A DNA stretch of 64,000 bases. Source: Anthopleura xanthogrammica. Lineage: Eukaryota > Cnidaria > Anthozoa > Actiniaria > Actiniidae. Shown here in pieces: positions 26,279-36,900 of this stretch (the stretch's first letter is position 1; every line of letters begins with the position of its first letter). A program made the position numbers and the translations under genes. Location of the stretch: the NCBI GenBank assembly GCA_964019055.1, contig OZ025215.1, forward strand, positions 8,556,208 to 8,620,207, in the 5' to 3' direction. Below the pieces are notes generated by a model. That model made no database searches. It saw only the letters and a program-made list of their open reading frames with translations, and was not told the origin of the DNA.

Positions 26279-27756
26279 CGTAAAATTTTGTTGCTATTTT
26301 TCAAAGACTAAACTGCTAATATTTAAATAACTTATGCACTTATCAATCTATCTCAATTTATCTATTTTTTGATTCCTCCTTTCCAATTACATGGAAACTA
26401 GTCATTGTTATCAATTTTACACCAGCTCTCACCCTTGTCTGAATACAATATGCGGATGGGTGACAATTAGTACTAGGAGAGGGGGCAAGGGCAGATCCAA
26501 GGGGGATTGGGTTGCTAGCCAGCCCCCACCCCTTTGGAGTTGAAAAATTAAAATTAAAAATATAACACCTGATATGGATTCTAATAGGTAACAGCCACCA
26601 CCCCTCCACCTTAAAGTTGTTCTGGATCCACAACTGGGGCGAGTAGACTTATTCATATGAAAGTAAACAAAGTTTAAATTTTCCTACACTCCACTACTTT
26701 TATATGATGCATCTATTTTTCACTTACCCCTTCTTACATTCCTTCCTTGCACCCTGCAGGATTATTTTGCACAGACTTAGTATATGCTTGAAAAATAGTG
26801 TATAGCCCACCACTCCCCCAAAAAATGTCCCACCCCTTTCTATTCCTATAAAGACACAAAAACAATCTATAAAAATGCAAAATTTAATCTACAAAATACC
26901 ACAAACTCGCAGCTAATTGAAAATATAACTATTCAAACAATGTTATGAGTAATAATGAATACTGGTGCTCAACACCTTTTGCTATCAAAATAGTACACTA
27001 TAAAAATGCATATCAAAAATGATATTAGGAAATATGATATAATATGAACACTCTGAGTCACTAAGTAATTTTCGGAATGTTTACAAAGGAAAATTTCAGA
27101 ATCTGTAGGTGAACTTTAGAAAAAGTGACCTCTCTCTCAAAACAAGGTCTTGGGTAAACTTTATGTTTACTCAATAGACTTTTTGCATGTTGACATCATT
27201 AATTTGACTATCATTTTACTTGAATAATCAGTTTGCAATTTTGACAAATTTTTGTCTAAGAGGCCCTTTAAGAATTAGATTTTTAAGGGTCTAAGAGGAT
27301 CTATCAACTCTGATCCTCAATGAAAATTAGTCTTTCAAAAACAATATTTTTCTCAGAATCCAAGAAAATTAATATTAGAAATTTAATTGCAAACTAATTG
27401 CAAAATTTTATATCTTCCCATTTTCTCTCCTATTTCTCCTTCAATAAATGATGAAAAGTCTTTAAAATTCAAGTACACGAAAAATATCCTGACTACACAA
27501 AATACTGTATGACATTGGAATACCCTTAACATAACCCTTAACATCTGAAGCTAAGAATAAGTGCAGTAAGAATGTTTCAGTCTTATTTACAAGTACTCTC
27601 CTATTGGTAGGACAGGTGTCCAGCTGAACAATCAGGTGAAAGCACACAGACATTGGCCAATCAGAGGGCATTAATCTTAGGTAGTGCAGAACTCAAGTTG
27701 TAGGGCAAAAATAAAGAAATAATAAGTTTTTTGCTTTCCAACTTGAGCTCTATTGT
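26279..27756. other. No gene seen; AT-rich sequence
   Basis: I see no exon with convincing splice sites. About 26,480-26,640 holds a C/G-rich stretch with GGCAGATCCAAGG and TCTGGATCCAC ends, possibly a decayed hAT-type miniature element. The remainder is AT-rich and unremarkable. Confidence 0.4.
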
Positions 27757-27935
27757 CAGTCAACTCTCACCTTGCATACACCCCGACATTATGGACACCA
27801 TGCTATTTCGGATGGGAGCAAAATCCCCCACAAAAATACTGACAAAGAAATGACTGTAATTAATTTTTGCTATTACGGACACCAAGTGACAGTCCTGAGG
27901 GTGTCCGCTGTAACTAGAGTTGAATGTACTTGAAA
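27757..27935. mobile_element. Tigger/pogo-like MITE
   Basis: The left end CAGTCAACTCTCACCTTG and the right end (reverse complement ACATTCAACTCTAGTTACAG) are related. Both are followed inward by GGACACC-type motifs. Pogo/Tigger-derived miniature elements carry such ends. It is short and non-coding. Confidence 0.45.
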
Positions 27936-28091
27936 TGTCTGCAAATTTTGAAACTGCATGTAGGAATGTTAGCATGTGTGTTTAGGAATGGAGGACAGTG
28001 AAAGTTAATAAAGACAAGGAACTACCTATAAAATGGCACTGAAAGATGTGCACTATATAAATGACTAACAGCTAAAGAAGCACATTAAACC

Positions 28092-28378
28092 GGAGGGGGG
28101 GTACTCCCTATGATTGACTATACGGGGATGCTCCGCCCGAAAGGGGGACGTTTTTCAGGCCACAGGTATAGAAAAGGGGTGGAAATTTGTGAATTTTGGT
28201 ATAAAAAGGGGTAGTTTTTCTTCAAAAGTATATGAAAGGGGTACCTTTTCAGGCAAAGAAGTATGTAAAAGGGGTAACTTTTTGCTGAAATTTGGTATAT
28301 CAAAGGGTAAGGGGTCGAGAGTCCGGGCGGAACATCCCCGTATGAAACGACCTGAAGTACCCCCCCCCCCCCCCCCGG
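28092..28378. mobile_element. MITE with G/C-run ends, just beyond the adaptor gene stop codon
   Basis: Imperfect terminal inverted repeats of about 45 bp: poly-G + GTACT and CGGGGATGCTCCGCCCG on the left, CGGGCGGAACATCCCCG and AGTACCCC on the right. The interior has three AAAAGGGGT-type tandem units. It lies 60 bp past the stop codon of the adaptor gene, so it may be in the 3' UTR. Confidence 0.65.
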
Positions 28379-28438
28379 GCACATTAAGAAATAACTCGAT
28401 ATGCAATAGTACTAGACGTGATAATCCCAAAACAGGCT

Positions 28439-31400
28439 TCACATGTCAGCACCTGGGATGTCATCATAAAGATCTTCATCTGAGGATAACAAAAGTGATC
28501 AATATCAAATTTCTTTCTTCTTATCATAGTATGGGAGGGGTGGGTGGTGGGGAAGATTTAGCACCACCTCTACCCCCATCCCCTCCCCCACATAATTAAG
28601 TAGCAACAATATTGATGATCCATAAGTATATATAAAAAATTGGATTTTTAAAAAAAAATTTATTACTTACCCTCCATTAAGGTGTCATCATAGACATCTT
28701 CTGTTTCATCAACTACAAAATATTTAGATCACTAATATTAATATACATGCAGCCAATGTCATGTAATTAGATTAAAGTAGGTTTTATATAACCATGAAAC
28801 TACAGGTGCATGCACAGTGTGGAATTGATGTAATTTTACCAAATATGTGTGAAGTGTACTGTTCATCCAATCAGAATAGTCCCCTTCACAGTTCCAAGGT
28901 AGCTGTGCCTTTGCATTGAAGTGAGACAGGAGGTGACCTTGCAATAATAGAGACTTTGGAAAATCATTCACATGTCTCTATCATTGCAAGGTTACCTAAA
29001 GTCTTGCTTCGATGCAAAGGCACAGCTACCTTTCAAGATGGCACATGGAACTGTGAAGGGGACTATTCTCAGACACAGCATCATCACAGTCCTTGCACAG
29101 TGTGTTCACAACATGAGCATTAATTCACATTCATATGAAATCGGCCCTATGACTGACATAATATGTACCTGGATTTGGTGGTGGTGAATCCTGACTTTTG
29201 AATGTATCCACACACTCATATAAATCCTCATCCAGATTTTCATCGCTAAAAAAGGAAAACATGTTGATTGATATTACAAGGGACAAAAAAGAGTCTGGTT
29301 ATTTTTCTTGAAGGAAGTTAAAAATGATTCAACCCTGTTTACCTAAAACGGTTCCTGAAAGTGGGAGTCCTAATCCTATTTCCCAGCCCAAAATTGTGCA
29401 AAACTCAGTCCCAGTCATACAATATCTCAGTCCAAGTTATAGAGTTAGAGTTAGAGATTTTGCAAAATCCCAATCCCAGTATTGCATAAATCCCAGTCCC
29501 AGTGCATGAAATCCCATTTTCCCAGCCCCAAAAAAGGTGAATCCCAGCTCCATTTTTACCCCTTCAGGACCCTCCTTAAAGCAAGTTAAAAATGGAAAAT
29601 TCAAGATTTTCCTAGTTGAGATTGGTTATCAATCAATCTAAATAGACCCCTCCCCACCTATGGAGATGAGTCAGACACTGCTTAATTTGATAGTAACTGA
29701 TGATGAGTAGAATTGTTGTTAATAGCCCTATTTTAGCTTTGTTGTTTGTTGTGCCCATTTCGATTCAGACCATGTGATGCCACTCTTGGGGGTTGATTCT
29801 TTGATGCATAAATATCTTAATAAAAGGACATTTCTCAAGGGAATGTCATGTGGTGTGATAATATCAGAAGCTTTACCTTTCTTCATTACCCTCAATCTGA
29901 AGAAAAGAAAAAGAAAATGTTATCTTTTATTCTCTAGCATAAATGTTTTATTTTTATAGTCAATGAGATACTTTCCCATTAGATGCATTTTGGCAAGTAC
30001 GCATGGGTCTGCATGGCCCCAAAATTAATACTCCCACCCCATAAGTAAAGTTTTTGCTTTCCATACGTAAGCAAATCTAAAAAATTTGTGAGTTTCTCAA
30101 GTACGCACATACATATTTGCATGAAGAAAATATTTAGTACAAACACAGTTATTTACCTCTAGAATGTTTGATGGCACATAACCCACTGTAAAGAAAATAA
30201 AAAACTTAAATTACAAAAAACATAAATTATAAACAAATTATAAAACTACAGCCCTGATTTTGAATAACTTATCAAATATTTCATTGGATAACTTACAGTG
30301 TCCTTGAGGATTTCTGACCAGCCATTTCCCAGAAGGACAATTTTCCTTGACAATGACTTCAAGCACTGTTCCTGTGGAACATGGCAACTCCTTTCCAGTA
30401 CCAGCAAAGTCTTCCTTTGTAGTTCCCTTGGCTATCATATCTTCATTACCTTTGAGCTAAAAAGACTTTTACTCAGTAACTAGTTTGTACACAAGAACAT
30501 CTCATTATAAAGTGATTTTTTTGGGAATAAAATCAGGATATTACCATAATAGTCCCCTTCATAGTTCCCTGCGTCATCTTGAAAGGTAGCTGTGCCTTTG
30601 CATCGAAACGAGACATGAGTTGACCTTCCAATGATAGAGACCTTGGGCATTATTATTCATATCTCTATCGTTGCAAGGTCACCCCATGTCTTGCTTTGAT
30701 GCAAAGGCACAGCTCCCTTTCAAGATGGTGCAGGGAATTGTGAAAGGGACTATTTACTTACCTTATGCACTTTTTTCAAGTCCTTGTCAAACTTTTCTCT
30801 TTTGCGTTTCTCTTCCTCTTCTTTCTTTTTTCTTTCTCTTTCTTGTTTTTCTTCCTCCTTTTTTCTCCTTTGCTCCTCTTTTTCTTTCTTTTTCTGTAAT
30901 TCTTTTTCCTTTTTCTCTCTGTCTTTTCTCTCCTTTTCTTTCTTCTTCATGTCTTCTTCTTTATTACTATAGAAAACAAGATTTAATTTAAGTCAAACTA
31001 TATACAACTTTCAAAGGAACATAACTGTGAAGTCATTCAAGTTTGATCTGGAAATGGTTGGCTTTGTAATGTCATTGTTTTGTGTTGTTGTTGCTGCTGA
31101 ATTCAATGTTAAATGATCTTTAAAGGCCCGTTCACATGGGCGATTTTAGGTGGTTTTAGGTGCGATTTTAGGTGCGATTTTTGCAGCGAATTTGATCATT
31201 GTTAATAATGGTAAAGGAATAACTTGTAAAGTTTTATTCAGGACACCAAGATTACCTGGAAAAATGTCTCTTTAGAAGCATGAGTTAAAATTTATTATAT
31301 TTTCAAAAATCGCTGCAGAAATTGCAACAAAAACGCTGCAAAAACTTGCGCATGTGAACGAGCCTTAAGGCAACAAAACCAAAGGAGCAAATCTAAAGAA

Positions 31401-34400
31401 TGCTGGGAGACTAAAAGAGGACATGAAGAATTCATTCATACCTTGGTCGAGGAGGAGGAGGCTGTACTGGTTTTTGTTCAGTTTTATCATTTTCAATTTC
31501 CTCTTCGATGTCACCATCGTTAAATACTTCAAATCCCTCATAAAGATCTTCGCCAAATTCTTTTTCCTCTGTGTCATTAATCAAAGTCGCTCCTGATGAA
31601 GCAGGTTGTTGAGTGGGATTGCAGTCATCATAGAAATCTTCCATGACTGGTTCTCTATCAAACATTATGAGTTGTATTAGCTTTGAACAAGCTTTGTTCA
31701 TGCATCAATGTAGTAATCCAAATTTATTTAGTATGTATCTATCTATTCATTCATCCATTTATTGAGCCATCCATCCACCCTATCCCTTCCTTCCTCCATC
31801 AATCCACCCATCCATCGATCCATCCATCGATCCATCCATCGATCCATCCATACACCAATCCATCCATCCATCCATCCACCCACCCATCCATCCATCCATC
31901 CATATATCCATCCATCCATCCACCCACTCATCCATCCATCCATCCATCGATCCATCCATACACCCATCCATCCATCCATATATCCATCCATCCATCCAAC
32001 CATCCACATATCCATCAAACCTACCATTCATCCATCCATCCATCCATATATCCATCTATCCAACCATCCATCCATCTATCCATCCATCCATCCATTTATT
32101 CATTCATTACTCAATCATCCATCCATCAATAAATTTATTCATCTATCCATCAATAAATTCATTTAATTATCCAATCCTTCATCCATTCATCCCATTTCAA
32201 TTAAGTATTCATTTATCATAATCTTGATAATTATGTAATAATCTAATAACTATTTCATTACCAGTTGCAGAAATAAAGAAAAGTAGAATTAGCAAACAGA
32301 TAATACTTACATATCAGGTGGTTTTGGAGCCGGTGGTAGGTTTACACCTTGACCTTTAATAAAGACATATAAGGTGAGTATATGAAAAAAATTATATATA
32401 GATTTCAGTAAATGAATAAATAATGGTATGAGTGGATATAGATAACAGGGTTGGTAGATAGATGGACTAATGAGAGAAAGGAAGGGAGAAAAGAGGAAAT
32501 GGAGAGAGTAAGAGAGTGAGAAAGGGAGGAAGAAAAGGAGAGGGAGGGAAAGCGCAAGGGAGAGAAAGATAAATAAACTTTAACTAAATAATTAAGACTA
32601 ACACTAAAATAGATAATGATTACCACCTATAAAAACAAATAAATAATTAATAAAAAATAATTTTGTCATTGTATTGAACCATAAAAGTAATACCTTTAAG
32701 TTCTGCCTTAACTGTCTCTGCTAGCTGCTCTACGTCATCATACATGTCATCTTCGATCGGTTCTGGTACTTTGGGCGGAGTAGGCTGTGGCCGATAAGGT
32801 ACCTGAGGAGTTTCTTCTGCACCGCAAATATCATCATAAATATCTTCTCCTTCTTCTTCCTCAATGCTTTCACCTGAAAAATATGGAAGGATATAGAATG
32901 TTGATAGAAAGCAGTCTTCGTACCATTTTAGTAGCAACAAGACCATGGAATATGTAAAAAGTTGTGGGCATAAATCCTATGCAAAAAAGAAACTGTCTTC
33001 CCAAAAGATTCCTGAAGTCATAGCCAGCTTTTGAAACAGCATGCACAAATTAGCACACTTTGAGCAAATGTTTAGTGCTCTAGCACAAATACCTGAAAAG
33101 TTACAATGGTTTGAAATTAGAAGGATTTGTATGAGAGAGAGAACTGATGCCTTAATTAGCTTAGCTTGCCAGTCTTGTTTTCATGTTTTCAGCACATTTT
33201 AAACGCTTGTAACTCTACAGGTATTTGTCTCATTACTTTGAAACTGTTCATATTTACCAATTCACTAGTGATCTTTTAGTTGTTGACAAAAAAATTCCCT
33301 AATAAAGTATGCATAACAAATGCAGAAAATTTAGGCATTCACACCAGCGAACGCCAGCATCCATGACACTCTTTCGATTGTAATGTAAAATTATGAATGT
33401 TTCTGTTTTTTAAAGAAATGTTTTTAAAATTAAAAATTTTGTAACTTTTTGATTTAATTTTGATTGATTTTTTTGTTTGCTTGAAGATGATATTCAGAAA
33501 CTTAAAAATCAGGATTATTTTTGGCATGAAATAACACTGAATAAGTTATTGCCCAATAACTGCTGAAACGGTTCAATAAAAATGTGCTGAATAATAAAAA
33601 CATTATTTCATTTATTATTTTTAAGTACCAGAATTTATTGGCATCACTGTTTTTTAATTTCTTATTTGCATCCCAAATTTTAAGTTTTGTTTACCACTGC
33701 ATGTGTTCACATTACCGCATCATAAATGCATTAATTCATAAATTCAATATATCTCAGCAATCTTTTTAACCCCAAAGTTCATCTATACTACCAAAAAGTG
33801 CCCCTATACCTTTTGCATGAACTGTGAAAAATGGCCAAATTATTTTTCTGGGAAGTGACTAAGGTTTAAGATCTTTTTACGTGTACATGAAAGTGGCTTT
33901 TGAATTGTGCGTGAACATAAAAGAGATTTCTTAATGATCTGTGATGCATGAAAATACCATATATTTTAACATAATTTCATGTTGCAAAGGGATAAAGGGG
34001 ACTCTGCATGATCACACAATCTCAATGCTCTTTAGAGCTTTAATAAATTATTATAATTTATAAATTAAAGCTGTACTTGCCTTCATTTCTTCCATTTTCC
34101 ACTGCTTCAGCTACTGGTTGTACTCTTGGTGCTATAATGACTTTATGGTTTTTGTATTGTTTTTGTAACTTCATAGCCAAGATAAGTGGCTTTGTTGGTT
34201 TAGGAGGTGGTATCTTTCCAATACTCTGCAGCGATGGTAAATATTTCATCTTAGGGATTCCAGACCCTCGGACAATATTACCATTATTATCACTACTTTT
34301 CCCACTTTGAGGGAAGGATTCTCTTTTAGCTTGTTCATCTTCAGAACCCTCACTACTGGTTCTTCTACACTTAGGCTTTGGCATCACTCTCGGCAAAGAT

Positions 34401-34687
34401 GAATGCTTCTTCGGTGTCTCTTCCTGATGTTCAAACTTTGCCAGGCGATTTTTAAAGAATGAATTAAGTTCATCTTGACTGTTTTCTTTCCCATGACTTA
34501 AAGCCATAGAGTCTTCTTCGATCAAGCTCTCTCGCTTACCAGTTTTTTTAAGCTTGATAGAATTTAAATTAATTTGTCCAATCTGATCGGGTGCTCCGGA
34601 TCCACTGGACCCTACAGGGACTTTCGGAGCAGGAGCCCGTTTTAAATGCTTTAATGAGTTTGACAGTTCTTGTGGTGATAATGCCAT
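28439..34687 (-). CDS. FYB1-like: FYB/ADAP-like adaptor protein with helical SH3-type domain, 11 exons, 538 aa
   Basis: Exons (high to low): 34687-34081, 32873-32694, 32353-32311, 31654-31442, 30966-30762, 30456-30297, 30185-30157, 29896-29877, 29245-29169, 28712-28671, 28479-28439. Every junction is phase-consistent and the frame stays open from ATG to TGA (1,617 nt). Residues 1-202 are basic and proline-rich. About 339-347 is a PPPPRP-type run, about 349-416 a Lys/Glu coiled coil, and about 417-479 an SH3-like fold with [18 protein letters not shown] and the GYVPSNILE ending. Seven acidic-tyrosine motifs are present: EDIYDDI 212, DDMYDDV 244, EDFYDD 282, EDLYEGF 312, EDLYECV 492, EDVYDDT 516, EDLYDDI 527. 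In vertebrates, ADAP (FYB1) and PRAM1 combine such motifs, which recruit SH2 proteins such as SLP-76 and Fyn, with charged helices before hSH3 domains. The first intron appears to be GC-AG (AG|GCAAGT). The protein is shorter than mammalian ADAP and has one hSH3 domain. A role as a phosphotyrosine scaffold in the cytoplasm is inferred. Confidence 0.82.
28875..29067. mobile_element. Foldback MITE, copy 1, in adaptor gene intron
   Basis: Ends AATAGTCCCCTTCACAG and CTGTGAAGGGGACTATT. The arms share GGTAGCTGTGCCTTTGCAT and extend about 90 bp toward a loop around TATTGCAAGG/CCTTGCAATG, so most of the element is a near-palindrome. A second copy is at 30,548-30,754. Confidence 0.8.
29338..29576 (+). 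repeat. Dispersed repeat, inverted partner of 26,055-26,278
   Basis: Same family as 26,055-26,278 in the opposite orientation, inside an intron of the adaptor gene. It carries CAGTCCCAGT, GTTAGAGTTAGAG and a CCCCTTCAGGACCCTCC end. Confidence 0.7.
30548..30754. mobile_element. Foldback MITE, copy 2, abutting a splice donor
   Basis: Same family as 28,875-29,067, with ends AATAGTCCCC and GGGACTATT. Its right end lies against the intron hexamer GTAAGT (30,761-30,756) of the coiled-coil exon 30966-30762. Only about seven intron bases separate the transposon from the exon, yet the donor is intact. Confidence 0.8.
31121..31369. mobile_element. TIR miniature element in adaptor gene intron
   Basis: The left end AAGGCCCGTTCACATGGGCG and the right end CGCATGTGAACGAGCCTTAA are complementary. 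Subterminal GGTGCGATTTTAGGTGCGAT repeats lie inside the left end. No coding capacity. Confidence 0.65.
31740..32170. repeat. (ATCC)n microsatellite in adaptor gene intron
   Basis: About 430 bp of degenerate CCAT/ATCC tetranucleotides with CGATCCATCCAT variants. Long open frames through it are repeat artefacts. Confidence 0.95.
32874..34080. other. Adaptor gene intron 1, nothing further seen
   Basis: 1.2 kb of AT-rich DNA between exons 34687-34081 and 32873-32694. Flanking phases agree across it, so no extra exon is required. The 5' end reads GCAAGT and the 3' end TTTTTCAG. Confidence 0.5.
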
Positions 34688-35427
34688 TATTGAACAATAT
34701 TAATATTCCCTTCAAAACGAAACATAACACTGTCAGTAACATCTAATAAACTTGAATTATTAATTATATAATGAATTGAACTGATCATAAACAATATAGG
34801 ACACTGTAAATAGGTATCAAGATGTAGCACTAAGGTAGTGAAAATTTGTGCAGAATTGCTTTCTTTTGTGTGAAATATTCTGATCATCAGTAATCGTGTA
34901 GATGTAATGCATCAATATGCATATTATGATCTTTGGTGAGAACTAGCTCCGACAGTCGAGATTCAGTATATATGCAAATTGAATTAAAATTACCAATCTT
35001 GAACTTTTATTTTCTGGCTAACCTCATCATAACTCATGATCACTCCAACCACAAGGGATAGACCCTATTTAAACCCCCATTTAAATACCAAGACAAGCTT
35101 TTCTGGGTAACAAAAGTATTAGAACTAGGATAAGAAGGTTTTTTTTATCCCGGAAGTATTACATAGGACGGACTTTCAGCTGCAATTTTCTTGGATAATT
35201 ATTTATAAATACTAATCATGGCATTCATCAAAATTTGAGGATTCAGCCTTCTGGATGATTCAATCATATTCGGGACAGCAAGCGGTGACAATATTTCATT
35301 TAACAATAACAAATCATTACAGGGTTAAGGCGTTAGTTAGCAGGAACGACTGAGTGCTGACGAGATCTCAGGAGAAGTAAGCTTATAGCGAGTTCCAAAA
35401 CATTTTCATCTTTAAATCTAAGAGATT
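34688..35427. promoter_or_regulatory. Upstream region of the adaptor gene
   Basis: AT-rich 740 bp upstream of the adaptor ATG. It separates that gene from a plus-strand open frame starting near 35,428, so it could hold a divergent promoter. No clear TATA or CCAAT arrangement was found. Confidence 0.3.
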
Positions 35428-35709
35428 TTGATGATGATGATTCGAGCTGTCTTGACAACAGTTGAGACTTCCTTTGGACGATGTCACAACTGGAGTTCTT
35501 TAAAGAGGGTTAAGATTGCATTGGAAAGCAATTTACGCTCTCCTTTGCTGTACTCGTCTCGACATGTTAGTGTCCCACAAACATTTGCAAATCTCTGCCC
35601 TCGAAAAGTCAAACCAGACAGAATTCTGCATACTTACCGATTAGACAATAATCAAACAGCTTGTTTTTATGCAGTCAAAGCTTTCATTTTGTCTTTTGAA
35701 AAGTTTTGA
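35428..35709 (+). CDS. Plus-strand frame with presequence-like start (uncertain)
   Basis: The frame starts MMMMIRAVLTTVETSFGRC and continues Arg/Ser-rich (LYSSRHVSVPQTFANLCPRK), resembling a mitochondrial targeting region in a first exon. It is open for 93 codons, but no strong GT donor follows the protein-like part. The 8-kb duplication starts inside it at 35,551. The copy at 43,558 therefore has only the downstream portion, fused to heptamer repeat. It could be a first exon of a gene broken by the duplication, or chance. Confidence 0.25.
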   Translation: MMMMIRAVLTTVETSFGRCHNWSSLKRVKIALESNLRSPLLYSSRHVSVPQTFANLCPRKVKPDRILHTYRLDNNQTACFYAVKAFILSFEKF

Positions 35710-36900
35710 AATGTTTTTGATGAGTTATTGCAACTTCATCGGGATTCAATCTGAGCTGATGCCTCACAGGAAATCATTCGCAAGAACTGAGTATGATCGA
35801 TACGATCTTCAATTCCTTGTTGACATTGTATCGAGCGCGTTGATTGGATGATATTAACAGGATCCTCTCATGCGATTGTGCGTTAGTACAATGAATTTTA
35901 TTGGTCAATTCGTAAATAACCTATTATGGATAATACGGCAATGTTGATAGTCTAAATTATAATGGGCAAGATCAAGAAAAGGATTTTTTGTTCTCTTCCT
36001 TGAACTTTTTTAACCATATTTTGTTTGAATGATGACCACTTCTCATTCCACATGGAACCCAATTACAAATACGGAGGTAAGGGCTGCATTGGAGGAGGGG
36101 GGGGGGGGGGGGGGGGGTCAAGGAGAGGAGAAGTATAACAACACTAGGCTGCATTTCACGTTTCTAGAACCACTACATTTTCCGGGTATCTGTCCTTGGC
36201 TTCCAACAATCAAAAACTTACTAACTTAGACTATTGTATAAATTTGATGGATGGTCTACACGTGTAAGCATGAAAAGTAAAACAGAACAGAAACAGAAAC
36301 AGCTTTAGTAACAATACACAAGGGAAATCAAATACTCAAGACAATAGAAAGATAATACTTTATTTAATGGAGGCATACTTTATTGTTACTGAAGCTGTTC
36401 CAGTTGAGTGATAGTGACTAATAGTCACTAAATAAAAACTATTAGGTAGTAACTATTTAGATTTTATTTCATGGACATAGTGTAAGCACTCTAGTGCATA
36501 AAAAGATAAAACATGTTTTTGTAACCTTATCTTATTTTAACCTCTTGTACTAACCAGCTGAGTTGATTGCCTTTCCTGAAAGGAATTATGGGTCACTATT
36601 TTTGGTTGGCATTTTTCGAGCATTTTCCGACTTTTCTTGTTGATTGAAATAGAATTCCGCCATGAGTTCGACTAGCGTTTACAATTAATTTAAAGAAGGA
36701 AGAACTTGTATTTCATAAATTTTCTTGGAAGAATAATGAGAAATGCTAATCAAAATATGATGTCGAATCGCCAATTCTGATTGGTTGACCTTTAGTTTGT
36801 TCTGAAGGTCAACTCAGCTGGAATTTATAATCCCCTAGCAACCAACATAACCTTAAAACAAAGACCTAAAAGTAAGCAAATTTTTTGACTGGTTTTTGTT

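Noticed and set aside
28114..28599. 161-codon plus-strand frame
   Set aside because: Runs through a MITE with poly-G/C ends and the antisense of the last adaptor exon; low-complexity composition.
30671..30991. Plus-strand frame rich in Phe, Ser and Leu
   Set aside because: Antisense shadow of the Lys/Glu coiled-coil exon of the adaptor gene.
31683..32166. 149-codon HPSI-repeat frame
   Set aside because: ATCC microsatellite inside an intron of the adaptor gene.
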